64,000 nucleotides of DNA from an uncultured Treponema sp. (GTDB lineage Bacteria > Spirochaetota > Spirochaetia > Treponematales > Treponemataceae): positions 94,853-158,852 of the forward strand of contig NZ_CAMHSK010000004.1 of the NCBI RefSeq assembly GCF_946187725.1, read 5' to 3'. Of the stretch, positions 49,876-60,164 are shown one piece after another. The first letter of the stretch is position 1. Each line of letters begins with the position of its first letter. The position numbers were made by a program, and so were the translations under genes. Under the pieces are notes generated by a model. The model saw nothing but the letters and a program-made list of their open reading frames with translations. It was not told the origin of the DNA and did not search any database.

Positions 49876-52059
49876 ATGACTCAAAAACATAAAGGCTTTA
49901 AAAGCATTCGTACCCAGCTTGTCGTCACAATCGGACTTTTCCTTCTTGTTCTTCTCACTATATGTTCCGTTTTCATTTTAAGGAATGTTTCCAGCAAATT
50001 TGGTGCTGTTTCACGGAATTACCTTCAGGAAATGGCTTCATATTATTCAGAAAGCACAAAATCCATTATTGCGCATGAGTATGTCACCTGTGCGGCACTC
50101 AAAACTGCAATCGAGCAGATAGAAAATGTTCCCCCTGCTGAACGCCGTGATTATGTCAATGCGGTTTTGAAACAGGCTTTAATCGATAATGAAACTTTTG
50201 TCGATACTTGGGTCGTTTATGAACCAAACGCACTCGACGGTCTCGATGATGTTTACGCCAATACAGAAAATCATGATGATACAGGTCGTTTTATTCCTTA
50301 TTGGACAAAAGTCGGTTCTACCATTGAGTGTTCGCCTCTCACTGACTATGAAAATGGCTTCTGGTATGTAAATCCTTTGCACAGTCCTACAGGAATTTTG
50401 ATTGACCCGAATCCTTATGAAATCGGCGGAAAAATCGTGTGGGTGTGCGGGGTTGCTTTCCCAATCTTTGATAAAAACAAAACTCCAATCGGTGTAATCG
50501 GTCTCGATATGTCGTTGGATACGCTTTCTTCGCTCTTAAAGCAAGTAAAAGTGTATGATACAGGCTATCTTTCCCTCATTTCTGATTCTGGTTTGATGGC
50601 GGTTGATTATAATCCTGAAAACGAAGGAAAAATCTTCGATGAATTCAAGAACGGGCTGTTTGGGGCTGGCAAAAAGTCTCTTGAACCTTTCTCAATGCAA
50701 AGGGATGAAGACGGCAAAACTCTCAAGTATTACCAGCCGTTCACAGTTGAAGATGCAAGTCAAGTCTGGTTTTTGGGCTTAAATGTTAAGGAAAGCGAAA
50801 TTTCGGCTGCCGCAAATGAAATTTTTGCGATTGTTGCGCTTACTTTCCTGGTTACGGCTGCTGTCATTCTTCTCATTTTGTTCTTCATAATTCAGGGTGT
50901 TGTTAAAGAAATGAACAAGGGCGTTTCGGCAATGCAGAACATCGCTCAGGGTGACGGTGATTTGACTGTCCGCATGAATGTTAAGACTGATAATGAACTT
51001 GGAAAAATGTACAATTTCTTTAATCTTACAATCGAAAAAATTCAGGATTCAATCCGGCAGGTTAAAGATTCTGCAGAAAATCTGAGCGAGCAGGGCAACA
51101 CTTTGGGTGACAGCATGAACGATACGGCTGCCAGCGCAAATGAGATTACTGCAAATATTGATTCCGTGAACAAGCAGGTTCAGCAGCAGGGGCGCAATGT
51201 TCACGAGGCAAAAGATGCACTTTCTTCTATTAATAACAGCGTAAATGAGCTTGTCGAAAATATTCAGAGCCAGAGTTCGAGTGTTGTTGAGTCTTCTTCT
51301 GCCATTGAACAGATGGTCGCAAATATCCGCTCTGTAACAGGAATTCTCGAAAAAAACGGAGAAACAATCAAATCTCTCGAAAATTCTTCAGAACAGGGAA
51401 AACTGAGCATAAATTCATCTGTAGAAGCAGTCAAAAAGATTCAGGAACAGTCGGGTACGCTTCTTGAGGCAAGTAAAATCATTCAGTCAATCGCAAGTCA
51501 GACGAATATGCTTGCAATGAATGCGGCAATTGAGGCGGCTCATGCTGGTGAAAGCGGAAAGGGATTCTCGGTCGTTGCTGATGAAATCCGAAAGCTTGCG
51601 GAAGATTCAAACAAGCAGGGCAAAAATATCACTAATAATCTCAAGGTCGTTCTTGCAAGCGTTGCGGAAGTTTCAGATTCTTCTGTCAAACTTCAGAATC
51701 AATTCAATGAAATTTACGATCTTACTCAGGCTGTTGCAAGGCAGGAGCTTACAATTATGAATGCCATGCACGAACAGTCAGAAGGCGGTGAGCAAATTCT
51801 TGAGGCAATCAAGCAGATTCAGGAAGTTACGGCAGGCGTCAAAGGTTCCAGCAATTCAATGGAAGATGCAACTCAGGCCGCAAATGTCAAAATGGATAAT
51901 CTCATGCGGCTTACCGAAGAAATTACTTCAAGCATGGAAGAAATGTCAATTGGTATTGAGAGTATAAACAAATCGATTAATGCCGTTAATGACATGACCC
52001 ATAAAAATACGCAGAGTATTGAAAGTCTCGGCGAAGCTGTCAGCAAATTTAAAGTATAA
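49876..52059 (+). CDS. Methyl-accepting chemotaxis protein
   Basis: 727 residues: membrane helix (about 15-36), a large dCache-type periplasmic sensor (about 40-310, with [15 protein letters not shown] and [14 protein letters not shown]), second helix (about 318-342), HAMP, and a long signalling coiled coil with the conserved hairpin [19 protein letters not shown]. The C-terminus (SKFKV) lacks a CheR-binding pentapeptide. It senses a small extracellular ligand and passes signal to CheA. GGGGTG lies four bases before the ATG. Flagellar motility is implied. Confidence 0.94.
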   Translation: MTQKHKGFKSIRTQLVVTIGLFLLVLLTICSVFILRNVSSKFGAVSRNYLQEMASYYSESTKSIIAHEYVTCAALKTAIEQIENVPPAERRDYVNAVLKQALIDNETFVDTWVVYEPNALDGLDDVYANTENHDDTGRFIPYWTKVGSTIECSPLTDYENGFWYVNPLHSPTGILIDPNPYEIGGKIVWVCGVAFPIFDKNKTPIGVIGLDMSLDTLSSLLKQVKVYDTGYLSLISDSGLMAVDYNPENEGKIFDEFKNGLFGAGKKSLEPFSMQRDEDGKTLKYYQPFTVEDASQVWFLGLNVKESEISAAANEIFAIVALTFLVTAAVILLILFFIIQGVVKEMNKGVSAMQNIAQGDGDLTVRMNVKTDNELGKMYNFFNLTIEKIQDSIRQVKDSAENLSEQGNTLGDSMNDTAASANEITANIDSVNKQVQQQGRNVHEAKDALSSINNSVNELVENIQSQSSSVVESSSAIEQMVANIRSVTGILEKNGETIKSLENSSEQGKLSINSSVEAVKKIQEQSGTLLEASKIIQSIASQTNMLAMNAAIEAAHAGESGKGFSVVADEIRKLAEDSNKQGKNITNNLKVVLASVAEVSDSSVKLQNQFNEIYDLTQAVARQELTIMNAMHEQSEGGEQILEAIKQIQEVTAGVKGSSNSMEDATQAANVKMDNLMRLTEEITSSMEEMSIGIESINKSINAVNDMTHKNTQSIESLGEAVSKFKV

Positions 52060-52080
52060 AAGTAAAATATAGGAGTTTTT

Positions 52081-53346
52081 ATGTCACGACGAAGAGTTGT
52101 AATCACCGGAATGGGCGTTGTTTGCCCGGTCGGAAATAATGTTGAGGAGGCATGGAACAGCGTTAAAGAAGGCAAATGCGGTATCTCGAACATTACGCTT
52201 TTTGACCCGGCGCGATTGAGTGTAAAAGTTGCCGGTGAGGTAAAAGATTTCGATATTTCCAAATACGGAATTGATTCAAAAGCCACTCGAAAGATGGCCA
52301 GATTTTCAAAATTCTGTCTCGCTGCTTCGGCACAGGCAATCGCGGATTCAGGTTACACAGGTGAAGGCCTCAAAGCAGAAAAAATGGGTGTCATGGTAGG
52401 AAACTGTCTTGGTGGAATCGAAGCTACTGGTGCTGGTTTCGAAAAATTCTGTGACCCGAATGCAGGTCCGGACCGTTTGCCGCCTCTTACCACACCGCTT
52501 ATGATTTCAAATGAGGCGGCCGCAAATGTGAATATTTACTACGGATTTCAGGGGCTTTCATGGACAATCAATACAGCATGTGCTTCCGGCACTGATTCAC
52601 TCGGACTTGCTGCTGATTTGATTCGTTCTGGTCGTGCTGATGTAATGCTTGCCGGAGGAACAGAAGCTGCAATCACTGAATTCAGCATTGCGACATTCAT
52701 AAAATTGCAGGCTCTTGCTTCAAAGTTCAATGACTGTCCTCAAAAGGCGAGCCGTCCGTTTGACCGTGACCGCGATGGATTTGTCATGTCTGAAGGTTCT
52801 GCCATGTTTATTCTCGAAGAATATGAACATGCAAAGGCTCGTGGTGCAAAGATTTACGCTGAAGTTGCCGGTTTCGGTTCAAGCTGTGACGGTTATCATA
52901 TCACTGCACCTCTCAAGGACGGAAGTGGTGCTGCCAAGGCTGTAAAACTTGCTCTCGAAGATGCCGGAATTGATGCTGGAGAAGTTCAGTATTACAACGC
53001 GCATGGTACTTCAACTCACGCAAATGATGTTGGTGAGACCGCCATGCTCAAACTTGCATTTGGTGAAGAAAATGCCCGCAAACTTCATATTTCTTCTACA
53101 AAGAGCATGACCGGTCATCTGGTTGGTGCAGCTGGTGCAATTGAAGCTATGTTCTGCGTAAAAGCCATCAACGAAGGTTTCATCCCGCCAACAATCAACA
53201 TTGAAAATCAGGATGTCGAAGGCGGATGCGATTTGGACTATACCCCAAACAAAGGCGTTTCCTGCGAGGTCAAAGTTGCGGCAAGTGCTTCTTTGGGATT
53301 TGGCGGCCACAACGGCTGTATCATTATCAAGCGGTTCGAAGACTGA
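52081..53346 (+). CDS. fabF: 3-oxoacyl-ACP synthase II
   Basis: 421 residues, full-length condensing enzyme. Catalytic Cys in NTACASGTDSLG, His in YNAHGTSTHANDVGE and second His in TKSMTGHLVGAAGAIE. It elongates acyl-ACP with malonyl-ACP. AGGAG precedes the ATG by five bases. It starts 21 bases after the chemoreceptor stop and may be co-transcribed with it by read-through; no other fatty-acid genes are present. Confidence 0.95.
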   Translation: MSRRRVVITGMGVVCPVGNNVEEAWNSVKEGKCGISNITLFDPARLSVKVAGEVKDFDISKYGIDSKATRKMARFSKFCLAASAQAIADSGYTGEGLKAEKMGVMVGNCLGGIEATGAGFEKFCDPNAGPDRLPPLTTPLMISNEAAANVNIYYGFQGLSWTINTACASGTDSLGLAADLIRSGRADVMLAGGTEAAITEFSIATFIKLQALASKFNDCPQKASRPFDRDRDGFVMSEGSAMFILEEYEHAKARGAKIYAEVAGFGSSCDGYHITAPLKDGSGAAKAVKLALEDAGIDAGEVQYYNAHGTSTHANDVGETAMLKLAFGEENARKLHISSTKSMTGHLVGAAGAIEAMFCVKAINEGFIPPTINIENQDVEGGCDLDYTPNKGVSCEVKVAASASLGFGGHNGCIIIKRFED

Positions 53347-53405
53347 TTCTTCGCGGTGTGTTGAAAAATATTGAAAAATATTGAAATTTCTGCAAAAATG
53401 GTGAT

Positions 53406-54944
53406 ATGAAGAAATTCTTATCACTATTTTTGTCTTTTGTTTTTATTGCAAATTCTTTTCTCTTTGGCCAAAATGCTGACTCGGAAGCCCTGAATTCTGA
53501 GAATACAGAGACGGTTTCTAATGATATAAGCTTCAATGTTGCTCCTTCAGCAGATTCAAATTATTCTGAAAAATCAGGTTTTCTCCACGAAAATGACGGC
53601 AAAAAGCACTGGTTTACGGCAATTGGCGGAGTTCTTTTTTTTAATGTCGGACTTGCATCATATAACCGGTTTGTTTTAGGTTCGGGCTGGGCACAGGTTG
53701 GCCCGGATGAGTGGAATCGATTTTGGGAACGCGAAATGACTTATGACCGCGACTGGTATTGGACGAATTTTGTCCTTCATCCGTACCAGGGAAGTTTTTA
53801 TTATCAGGCTTCACGCGGCTCAAATCTAAATGTGGCTGAATCATTCGCCTTAACACTTTTCGGTTCTGCTTTTTGGGAGTATCTTTGCGAAACAAATGCT
53901 CCTTCAATAAACGATATGGTCTATACAACGGTCGGCGCGTTTTCAATGGGTGAAATGCTTTACAGGCTTTCCCTCAATGCAGACGAACTTTCTGAACTTT
54001 TCGGTCTTTGCGTCAATCCAAGCCGCTGTTGGACTCAGCTTTGGACACGCCAAAAACCTCGCGGAACAACGCACAACATTCATGAATTGAGTTTGAAATT
54101 CGGTGTTGGTGCTGCGGCCGCTCGTTCTAATCTCATAAATTGTTCTAATCTGGATTACAAAAAAGATGAAATTTATCCGGTTTTCTTTAATCCGTCTGTT
54201 TATGTGGTTTACAATGATCCTTACGGCCATGATTCAAATGAGCCTTATTCTCAGTTTGAGCTTGAAATTTCGGCTTCTGCTGGAAAAGGTTCAGGAGAGG
54301 GGGCTGACTGTCAGTATAAGGACTTGGACAAGAAGCTTATGTATGAAATCCGCATTCTGAGTAATGGAATGCTTTTTGCCCGTTCACCACGCTTTTCAGA
54401 AAATACCGATACAACAATCGGACTCGTGATGGAATATGAATTCGACTGGCATCAATTTTACGAGCTTTCTTCTTTAGGACCTGGATTAGCACTCAAGCAG
54501 CGCGTTCGCTTTGAAAATTCAAATCTTGAATGGCAGCTTCATGGTGCATGGAATGTTCTTGGTACAACCGACTATTACTATTATCACAGACCGATTATTC
54601 TGCCGGATGCCAGCGTAGTACGAAATTACAGTTACACAACAGGGCCAATGCTCAATTTAAAAATGCGATATGCTACAGAAAAAGGATATGCCCTTGCTTT
54701 AGGACTTCGTGCTTACGGAATGCACGATTATTATTCGCAGCTTCAAGATGATACTGCGGCACATTCTGCAGGCTGGGAGTGGATTGGGGTTCTTAATGGA
54801 AATTTTGAAATTCCTGTGTCTAAAATCCTAAGACTTGGACTTGCTGATGAAGTTTATGTAAAACGCGCTGTATATAAAAAAGTTCCCGATGTTTTCCAGG
54901 TGCTTAATTCTGGAAGCATTTACGCAAAATTTCAGATGAAATAG
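53406..54944 (+). CDS. DUF3943 family outer-membrane protein
   Basis: 512 residues, signal peptide cleaved near FLFGQ. The N-terminal part after an acidic linker is DUF3943-like: FNVGLASYNRFVLGSGWAQV, NFVLHPYQGSFYYQASRG and FWEYLCETNAPSIND. The C-terminal half alternates beta strands, suggesting a barrel. The end SIYAKFQMK lacks a terminal aromatic residue. A short ATTGAAAAAT direct repeat (three near-copies) precedes it at 53360-53390. thrC-like follows after 12 bases. Confidence 0.85.
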   Translation: MKKFLSLFLSFVFIANSFLFGQNADSEALNSENTETVSNDISFNVAPSADSNYSEKSGFLHENDGKKHWFTAIGGVLFFNVGLASYNRFVLGSGWAQVGPDEWNRFWEREMTYDRDWYWTNFVLHPYQGSFYYQASRGSNLNVAESFALTLFGSAFWEYLCETNAPSINDMVYTTVGAFSMGEMLYRLSLNADELSELFGLCVNPSRCWTQLWTRQKPRGTTHNIHELSLKFGVGAAAARSNLINCSNLDYKKDEIYPVFFNPSVYVVYNDPYGHDSNEPYSQFELEISASAGKGSGEGADCQYKDLDKKLMYEIRILSNGMLFARSPRFSENTDTTIGLVMEYEFDWHQFYELSSLGPGLALKQRVRFENSNLEWQLHGAWNVLGTTDYYYYHRPIILPDASVVRNYSYTTGPMLNLKMRYATEKGYALALGLRAYGMHDYYSQLQDDTAAHSAGWEWIGVLNGNFEIPVSKILRLGLADEVYVKRAVYKKVPDVFQVLNSGSIYAKFQMK

Positions 54945-54956
54945 AGGTGGGAAAAA

Positions 54957-56264
54957 ATGAAATTCAAAAGCACGAGAAACCGCTCTGAACCGGTGAATTT
55001 TGCAAAAGCCGTTCTTGATTGTATGCCTGATGACGGTGGCTTGTATATCCCGGAGGATTTTGCTGATTTACGAAAATGGATTCTTTACACAAATGAAAAC
55101 ACTTCGTTTTCCAGCATTGCGGGTGCACTGACTTCAGCCTGCATAAACGATGAATTTTCTCCGATTATTTGTGAAACGATAGCGACAAAGGCTTTTCCGT
55201 TTTCTCCGCAAGTCAATAAGCTCGATGAAAATTTATACACTCTGGAGCTTTATCACACACCGTCGGGAAGTCATAAAGAATTTGGAATTTCATATCTTGT
55301 GAACTGTCTTGAAACAATCCTTACAATGAAGGGTAGTTATGCTACTTTTCTTGATGTTACGGCCGGTGAGCTTGGTTCGAGCCTTGCCAGAGCAATCCGG
55401 GGTAAAAAAAATCTAAAGGCGGTTCTGCTTTATCCAAGAGGATTTGTGCGTGGCCTTTCTGATGAAGATTTTGTCTGGAACGGTGGAAATGTTCTTCCAA
55501 TCGAAGTTGATGGAAGCGAGCATACATGTCACGATATTGCCCGTGAGATTTTTGCGAATCGTGCTCTTGTAGAAAAATATCATTTGACTGTTGCAAATAC
55601 GGCTAACATAGGTCGTCTCATGCCGCAGACCTTCTTTTATCCTTATGCGTTCAGCCGTCTAAAAAAACAGGTTAACGGTGATATTTTCTATGCAATGCCC
55701 TGTGGAAATTACTCAAATCTGGTCGCGGGTCTTTATTCATGGCGGCTTTCACTTCCTGTAAACGGTTTCATTTGCCCTACAAGCGATGAAATAAAACTTG
55801 ATCTTGAAGGTAACTGTGAAATAATGGACAGCATTGTTGAACTTGAAAAGCGCGGTTTTGCTGATCCTGCAAGTCCTTCAAATTTGGAGCGTCTTGAAGA
55901 TATTTTTGGCAGCAGCTCGCTCATGTTAAAGCATTTCGTCTATCCTGCTCATGTCACGAATGAAGAAACCGACAATGCCTGCCGCAAGCTTTTCATGGAG
56001 CATGGAATCTATGCAAATAAATCAACAAGCCGTGCTTATGCCGCTGCCTTAAAGCGAAAAGAAATTCTTGAGGAAGATGATTCTTCTCTTGTGCTTGTTA
56101 TGCGTGATCATCCGGCCCTTAATTCAGAATATATCCGTCACACTTTGGGAAAAGCCCCGGAACTTCCAGATAACAATCCTAATTCCCTTCTGCATACTGA
56201 ATTAAAGCATCCTTGTGTAAGTTCGGTCATAGAAGTCATGCTGATTATCGCTGACGAACTCTAA
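54957..56264 (+). CDS. Divergent threonine synthase-like protein
   Basis: 435 residues, collinear with the E. coli-type threonine synthase, a fold type II PLP enzyme converting phosphohomoserine to threonine. The PLP Lys appears kept in GSHKEFG, but the usual PTLAFKDF reads PSGSHKEF. TSGDTG reads TAGELG, and the PLP-phosphate loop SGNFG reads CGNYS. NTANIGRL and LYPRG are normal. These changes touch substrate and cofactor contacts, so it may be a divergent ThrC or a paralogue of other function. AGGTGGG precedes the ATG. Confidence 0.82.
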   Translation: MKFKSTRNRSEPVNFAKAVLDCMPDDGGLYIPEDFADLRKWILYTNENTSFSSIAGALTSACINDEFSPIICETIATKAFPFSPQVNKLDENLYTLELYHTPSGSHKEFGISYLVNCLETILTMKGSYATFLDVTAGELGSSLARAIRGKKNLKAVLLYPRGFVRGLSDEDFVWNGGNVLPIEVDGSEHTCHDIAREIFANRALVEKYHLTVANTANIGRLMPQTFFYPYAFSRLKKQVNGDIFYAMPCGNYSNLVAGLYSWRLSLPVNGFICPTSDEIKLDLEGNCEIMDSIVELEKRGFADPASPSNLERLEDIFGSSSLMLKHFVYPAHVTNEETDNACRKLFMEHGIYANKSTSRAYAAALKRKEILEEDDSSLVLVMRDHPALNSEYIRHTLGKAPELPDNNPNSLLHTELKHPCVSSVIEVMLIIADEL

Positions 56265-56283
56265 AAATCAGGTTCTTTAAATA

Positions 56284-56335
56284 AAAAAAAACACGCGTTT
56301 GACAGCATTTTGCCGTTTTACGCGTGCTTTTTAGT
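56284..56335. terminator. Bidirectional terminator between thrC-like and GH13 genes
   Basis: CACGCGT/ACGCGTG stem with a long loop that has inner pairing, flanked by CTTTTT on the plus strand and a run of nine T on the minus strand. Confidence 0.75.
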
Positions 56336-56352
56336 TTCAGCCTTGAAGTGTT

Positions 56353-59300
56353 TTATTTCTTTGCTTTAGGCTTGAACTGATTGATAAATTCTTCGCACTT
56401 ATACTCAGCCTTTTCTTGTGCAGTGTTCAATTTTTTGAAGAGTGAATTGATAGCTGATTTTTTTGCTTCACCCGCACCCAGTGAAAGAATTGCTTTGTAG
56501 AGCGCAAGTGTTGATTCCATCTTCTCTTTGTTGAACCATTTTGTGCCATTGAATTCATTAGCACCGAGCAAGAGCCATGAATCGTTTGATTCGCCGAGTT
56601 TTTCAGCAATTGCAAGCAAATCTGCCTTTTCGCTGCTTTCGGTAAGCTTTGGCTGTTCACCTTCTGCAAGAGCAAATGCTCTGTCGAAGAAGTTGTAAGA
56701 ATCCATGCTTCCGATTGCCGTGTTGCCGGTAAGCTCTGCAATCTTTCGCTGGAGGCTCCATTTTCGTGCAAATTTGCTCTGGGCGATTGGCTTGAGAGCT
56801 GTGAAAATGTAGAGGTAAATATCTTCAAGAGCAACTTTTGAGCCTTTTGGAAACGCAAGTGTCTTTGGAAGCACGAATTGTGTGAATTTTTCAATTTTGT
56901 GTTCGAACTTCGGAGTTTTTGCCTTTGAAGTCTTTTTCTTTGTTGTGCTAGCTGTTTCAACGGCCTGTTCTTCAGCAAGTTTCTTTTCAAATTCAGCTTT
57001 TGCTTTTTCAAAAAGTTCCTGCTGTTCTGCGTTGAATTCTGGCTCAGCAAATTCGTTTGCGACAGTGTAGAAGTACTCAAGCGGCTGCTCAACAAGCTGT
57101 TTGATGCTTGAAGCTGTTGCTTTTTTGAGGTTTGCATCTTTAAGCTCTTTTGCAGTCATTGTGAGAGTGCCAAGGTTCAAGCAAAGTTCGCTTGAAATGA
57201 CATTCTGGAATGCCTGATAAAGCTTTTTGTAATGCAAGTCCTGCCATGCAATTTTCAAGTCCGGAGTGCCTTTTCCGTTCAGGAATTCGCAGATTTCTTT
57301 GAGTGAACCATCAACATCCTGTTCCTGTCGAATGTCAAGGAAAATCTGTGTTTCAAAGCCGTTGAGTGCGATGAACATACCCTGTTCACAGATGTCGCGT
57401 GATTTTCGGATATACCAGAGATTGCTTCTGAATTCGCGGAAAATCATGTAGCGGTCATCTTCACCAGAAAGACCAAGACCTTCTGAAAGTGAGCGTGTGA
57501 CAAGTTTTTTGTCGTTCTCGCCGCTGCCGGTTTTTACAGCGTATTCACAAGACTGTTTGATCCAGCCCTGAGCGCGTTCATATTTGTTGTTATAGAAGAC
57601 AACTGAATATTCATTGCCACAGCGGTTTGAATATGCGAAGACATTTTCATTTACGCCACCGTTATCCCAGACATCGTAGAAAAGGAAGTCTTCAACACCA
57701 GCAAAGAGGTATCGCTTTTTGAGAAGCGGGAAGATTTCTCGCTTGTGTCTGTCAACAAGATACTGATCCGGCTGCTCATCGCGATAAGCTTTTGTGTATT
57801 CCATGCCGTACTTTTCTTCGAAGCCTTCGATTTGACCGTGGCCGAACATTGGAAGACCTGGCATTGTTGCCATAAGTGTACAGACACCAAAATATTTGTC
57901 ACCTTTACCGAACTGAGCAACGGCTGTTTCTTCATCAGGGTTGTTCATGAAGTTGACATAGCGCTTCAAAATCTGCGGGTCAAAATTGATTGTATTTTTG
58001 ACCGTTGAACGATATTTGTAGTTTTCTTCTTTTTTGAGCATGTTCATGAATGCAGAGTTGTAAACACGGTGCATTCCAAGTGTTCGCGTGAAGTATCCTT
58101 CCATCATCCAGAAAGCTTCTGCGAGCAAAAGCGTGTCAGGAACTTCCTGTGCAACACGGTCAACGACTTCACGCCAGAACTCGTTTGGTATACGATTTTC
58201 GAATTCCTGTGCGGAAATTGCGAATTCGCTTCGGGTTGCGATGTCACCGCCTTTTCCTGGCTCTGGGTACCACAAGCGTTTGATGTGCTTTTTGGCAAGG
58301 ACCATTGCGGCATCAAATCGGATAATCGGGAAGTTTCGTGCAACATGAAGAATTTTCTGCATGACTTCTTCGCGTGCAACTGGATTGAGGAAGTCAATCT
58401 GTGCCGTGTCGTTCCATGGCATACCTGTACCATCGTTGCCGTGGTAGATGTAGCGGGTGTCGCCAGTCGCAGTGTCAACTCGTTTGAAAACAACAGAACA
58501 GTCTGTCTTAGAGTAGTAATGGTCTTCAAGGTAAACTGCAACTCGTCCGTCATGGCTCAAATTCGGACCATTGAAAGTATATGATGGGAACGGACAATCG
58601 CGTCTTTGTACGAATAAATCTGGCTTTTCAACGACCCATCGTGCATCCATACCTGTGTGGTTTGGAACCATGTCGCTTGCAAGTCGGATTCCGCGCTGCC
58701 ACAATCTTGCACGCAGGTTTGCCAGTGCATCCCATCCGCCCAAATTCCATGCGATATCGTAGTCATCAAGAGAGTATGCACTTGCCGCTGCTTCAGGATT
58801 TCCGCAAATCTGCTTGATTGTGCGGCTTGCCTGACTTCGTTCCCAAAGACCGATGAGCCAGAGACCAGTGAAACCTTCGTCGCGGAGCAAATCAAGCTCT
58901 TCGTCTGGAATCTGGTCGAGACGGCTGATTTCGCGATTGTATTTTTTTGAAAGCTGATAGAGCCAGACGAGAACAGTTTTTGCCATGAGGACAACGCGCG
59001 GCATCCATTCTTTATCGGCACTGAATCTTTCGTATTCTTTGAGAAGGTAGTCGTAATTTGGTGGTGACATGTCGGCATCTCCGCCATTTGTAGGATGCCA
59101 TGCAGATTTCCATTCTTCTGAAAGCAAATCTTCTCCGCCCAAAAGTCTTCTGAGCCAGTAATCTTCACCATCACCGTCTCCAGGGATAAGAAGCTCTGCC
59201 CAGTGAGTGCGGACATAATCAAGCTGTTCCTGCAAATTGTACGGAGAGAAATTGACAGGTTCACGCAGGAAAGTAATCAAATCATGTGAGAAGTTACCAA

Positions 59301-59904
59301 AAAGGGGCTGTGATTTGAAATAATCCTGAATCTTTTCCCAGACTTTAGCCCAGATTTCATTTGAAGCGAGCTTTGAATCATCGAAAAGTGAAATGAATGG
59401 CTTGAAGGCCGGGTTTTCATTATCGAGATGAAGCATAATCAGCTCTTCAAGAACCTGCTCTTTGTTCGTGCGGATTCGGCCTGTTTTGCGTTCTGTAAGC
59501 TCCATGTTCAGGTAATCTTCTATTGAAAGATTTCCTTTGTAAACTTCAGTTGGCGGGAATTCAGTACAGAAATCGATGATGATTTTATGAATTTCTTTTT
59601 TCCCGAAAGTGTTTTCTAATTCTGAAAGAAGCGATTTGAAGGCATCGGGTGCTTTTCTTCGGCGGTAGATGTAGCAGGCAAGATGGAAAATTTCATCGAG
59701 TAAGCCCATGGCGTTGAGCGTGCCTGCCGAAATCTGTGTTAAATTATGATTTACAAGATATTTATTGAATTTTACTTGAAATTCTCGGACAGCTTTAATG
59801 TTTGCGAGAATTACATTTCCGGTAGAAGAATAAAGAGATTCCGCAAAATTACATTCATCACGGACTGCCTTAGCGATATGAAATTCATTGTATGAGTAGG
59901 ACAA
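56353..59904 (-). CDS. Very large GH13 alpha-amylase-family protein
   Basis: 1183 residues, no signal peptide. The first about 330 residues are helical and unassigned. The (beta/alpha)8 barrel follows: EGFTGLWLIGLWERS, ASDMVPNHTGMD, nucleophile Asp in IRFDAAMVLAKKH (about 529), acid Glu in LLAEAFWMMEGYF (about 595) and FMNNPDEETA (about 655) in place of the common FxxNHD. That NPDE form suggests a transferase or unusual specificity. The C-terminus has a Lys/Thr-rich linker (TTKKKTSKAKT). A TTG start with GGGGG upstream is used. It is divergent from malQ, implying alpha-glucan turnover. Confidence 0.87.
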   Translation of the reverse strand: MSYSYNEFHIAKAVRDECNFAESLYSSTGNVILANIKAVREFQVKFNKYLVNHNLTQISAGTLNAMGLLDEIFHLACYIYRRRKAPDAFKSLLSELENTFGKKEIHKIIIDFCTEFPPTEVYKGNLSIEDYLNMELTERKTGRIRTNKEQVLEELIMLHLDNENPAFKPFISLFDDSKLASNEIWAKVWEKIQDYFKSQPLFGNFSHDLITFLREPVNFSPYNLQEQLDYVRTHWAELLIPGDGDGEDYWLRRLLGGEDLLSEEWKSAWHPTNGGDADMSPPNYDYLLKEYERFSADKEWMPRVVLMAKTVLVWLYQLSKKYNREISRLDQIPDEELDLLRDEGFTGLWLIGLWERSQASRTIKQICGNPEAAASAYSLDDYDIAWNLGGWDALANLRARLWQRGIRLASDMVPNHTGMDARWVVEKPDLFVQRRDCPFPSYTFNGPNLSHDGRVAVYLEDHYYSKTDCSVVFKRVDTATGDTRYIYHGNDGTGMPWNDTAQIDFLNPVAREEVMQKILHVARNFPIIRFDAAMVLAKKHIKRLWYPEPGKGGDIATRSEFAISAQEFENRIPNEFWREVVDRVAQEVPDTLLLAEAFWMMEGYFTRTLGMHRVYNSAFMNMLKKEENYKYRSTVKNTINFDPQILKRYVNFMNNPDEETAVAQFGKGDKYFGVCTLMATMPGLPMFGHGQIEGFEEKYGMEYTKAYRDEQPDQYLVDRHKREIFPLLKKRYLFAGVEDFLFYDVWDNGGVNENVFAYSNRCGNEYSVVFYNNKYERAQGWIKQSCEYAVKTGSGENDKKLVTRSLSEGLGLSGEDDRYMIFREFRSNLWYIRKSRDICEQGMFIALNGFETQIFLDIRQEQDVDGSLKEICEFLNGKGTPDLKIAWQDLHYKKLYQAFQNVISSELCLNLGTLTMTAKELKDANLKKATASSIKQLVEQPLEYFYTVANEFAEPEFNAEQQELFEKAKAEFEKKLAEEQAVETASTTKKKTSKAKTPKFEHKIEKFTQFVLPKTLAFPKGSKVALEDIYLYIFTALKPIAQSKFARKWSLQRKIAELTGNTAIGSMDSYNFFDRAFALAEGEQPKLTESSEKADLLAIAEKLGESNDSWLLLGANEFNGTKWFNKEKMESTLALYKAILSLGAGEAKKSAINSLFKKLNTAQEKAEYKCEEFINQFKPKAKK

Positions 59905-60152
59905 GCTAAACCCCCAGGGTAAATAAAATTATACTTAATTATATCACGAAAATTTAATCCTGTAATAAAAAAAATGGATTCATGTCAAAAAAAAACTACG
60001 ATTTTTATAGTTGAAGTGAAATTTTTACTATTATATAGAAACAATTTTGCAATTTTCTTTTGGAAAGCGAATTTTTATAAGCAGAAAAAGAAAAAGCAGA
60101 TTTCTTTTTTAAATTTTCAGACTTTTTCCTTTTTTTTTAATTTGATATATGC

Positions 60153-60158
60153 TAGAAT
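60153..60158 (+). promoter_or_regulatory. -10 element for leaderless malQ
   Basis: TAGAAT with six bases to the ATG at 60165. The 260-base divergent gap (59905-60164) is otherwise AT-rich with no other feature I can name; a minus-strand TATAAT near 59927 may serve the GH13 gene. Confidence 0.5.
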
Positions 60159-60164
60159 CCTTTT

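Noticed and set aside
53360..53395. ATTGAAAAAT tandem repeat before the DUF3943 gene
   Set aside because: Only three short near-copies of an AT-rich word; probably low-complexity intergenic sequence.
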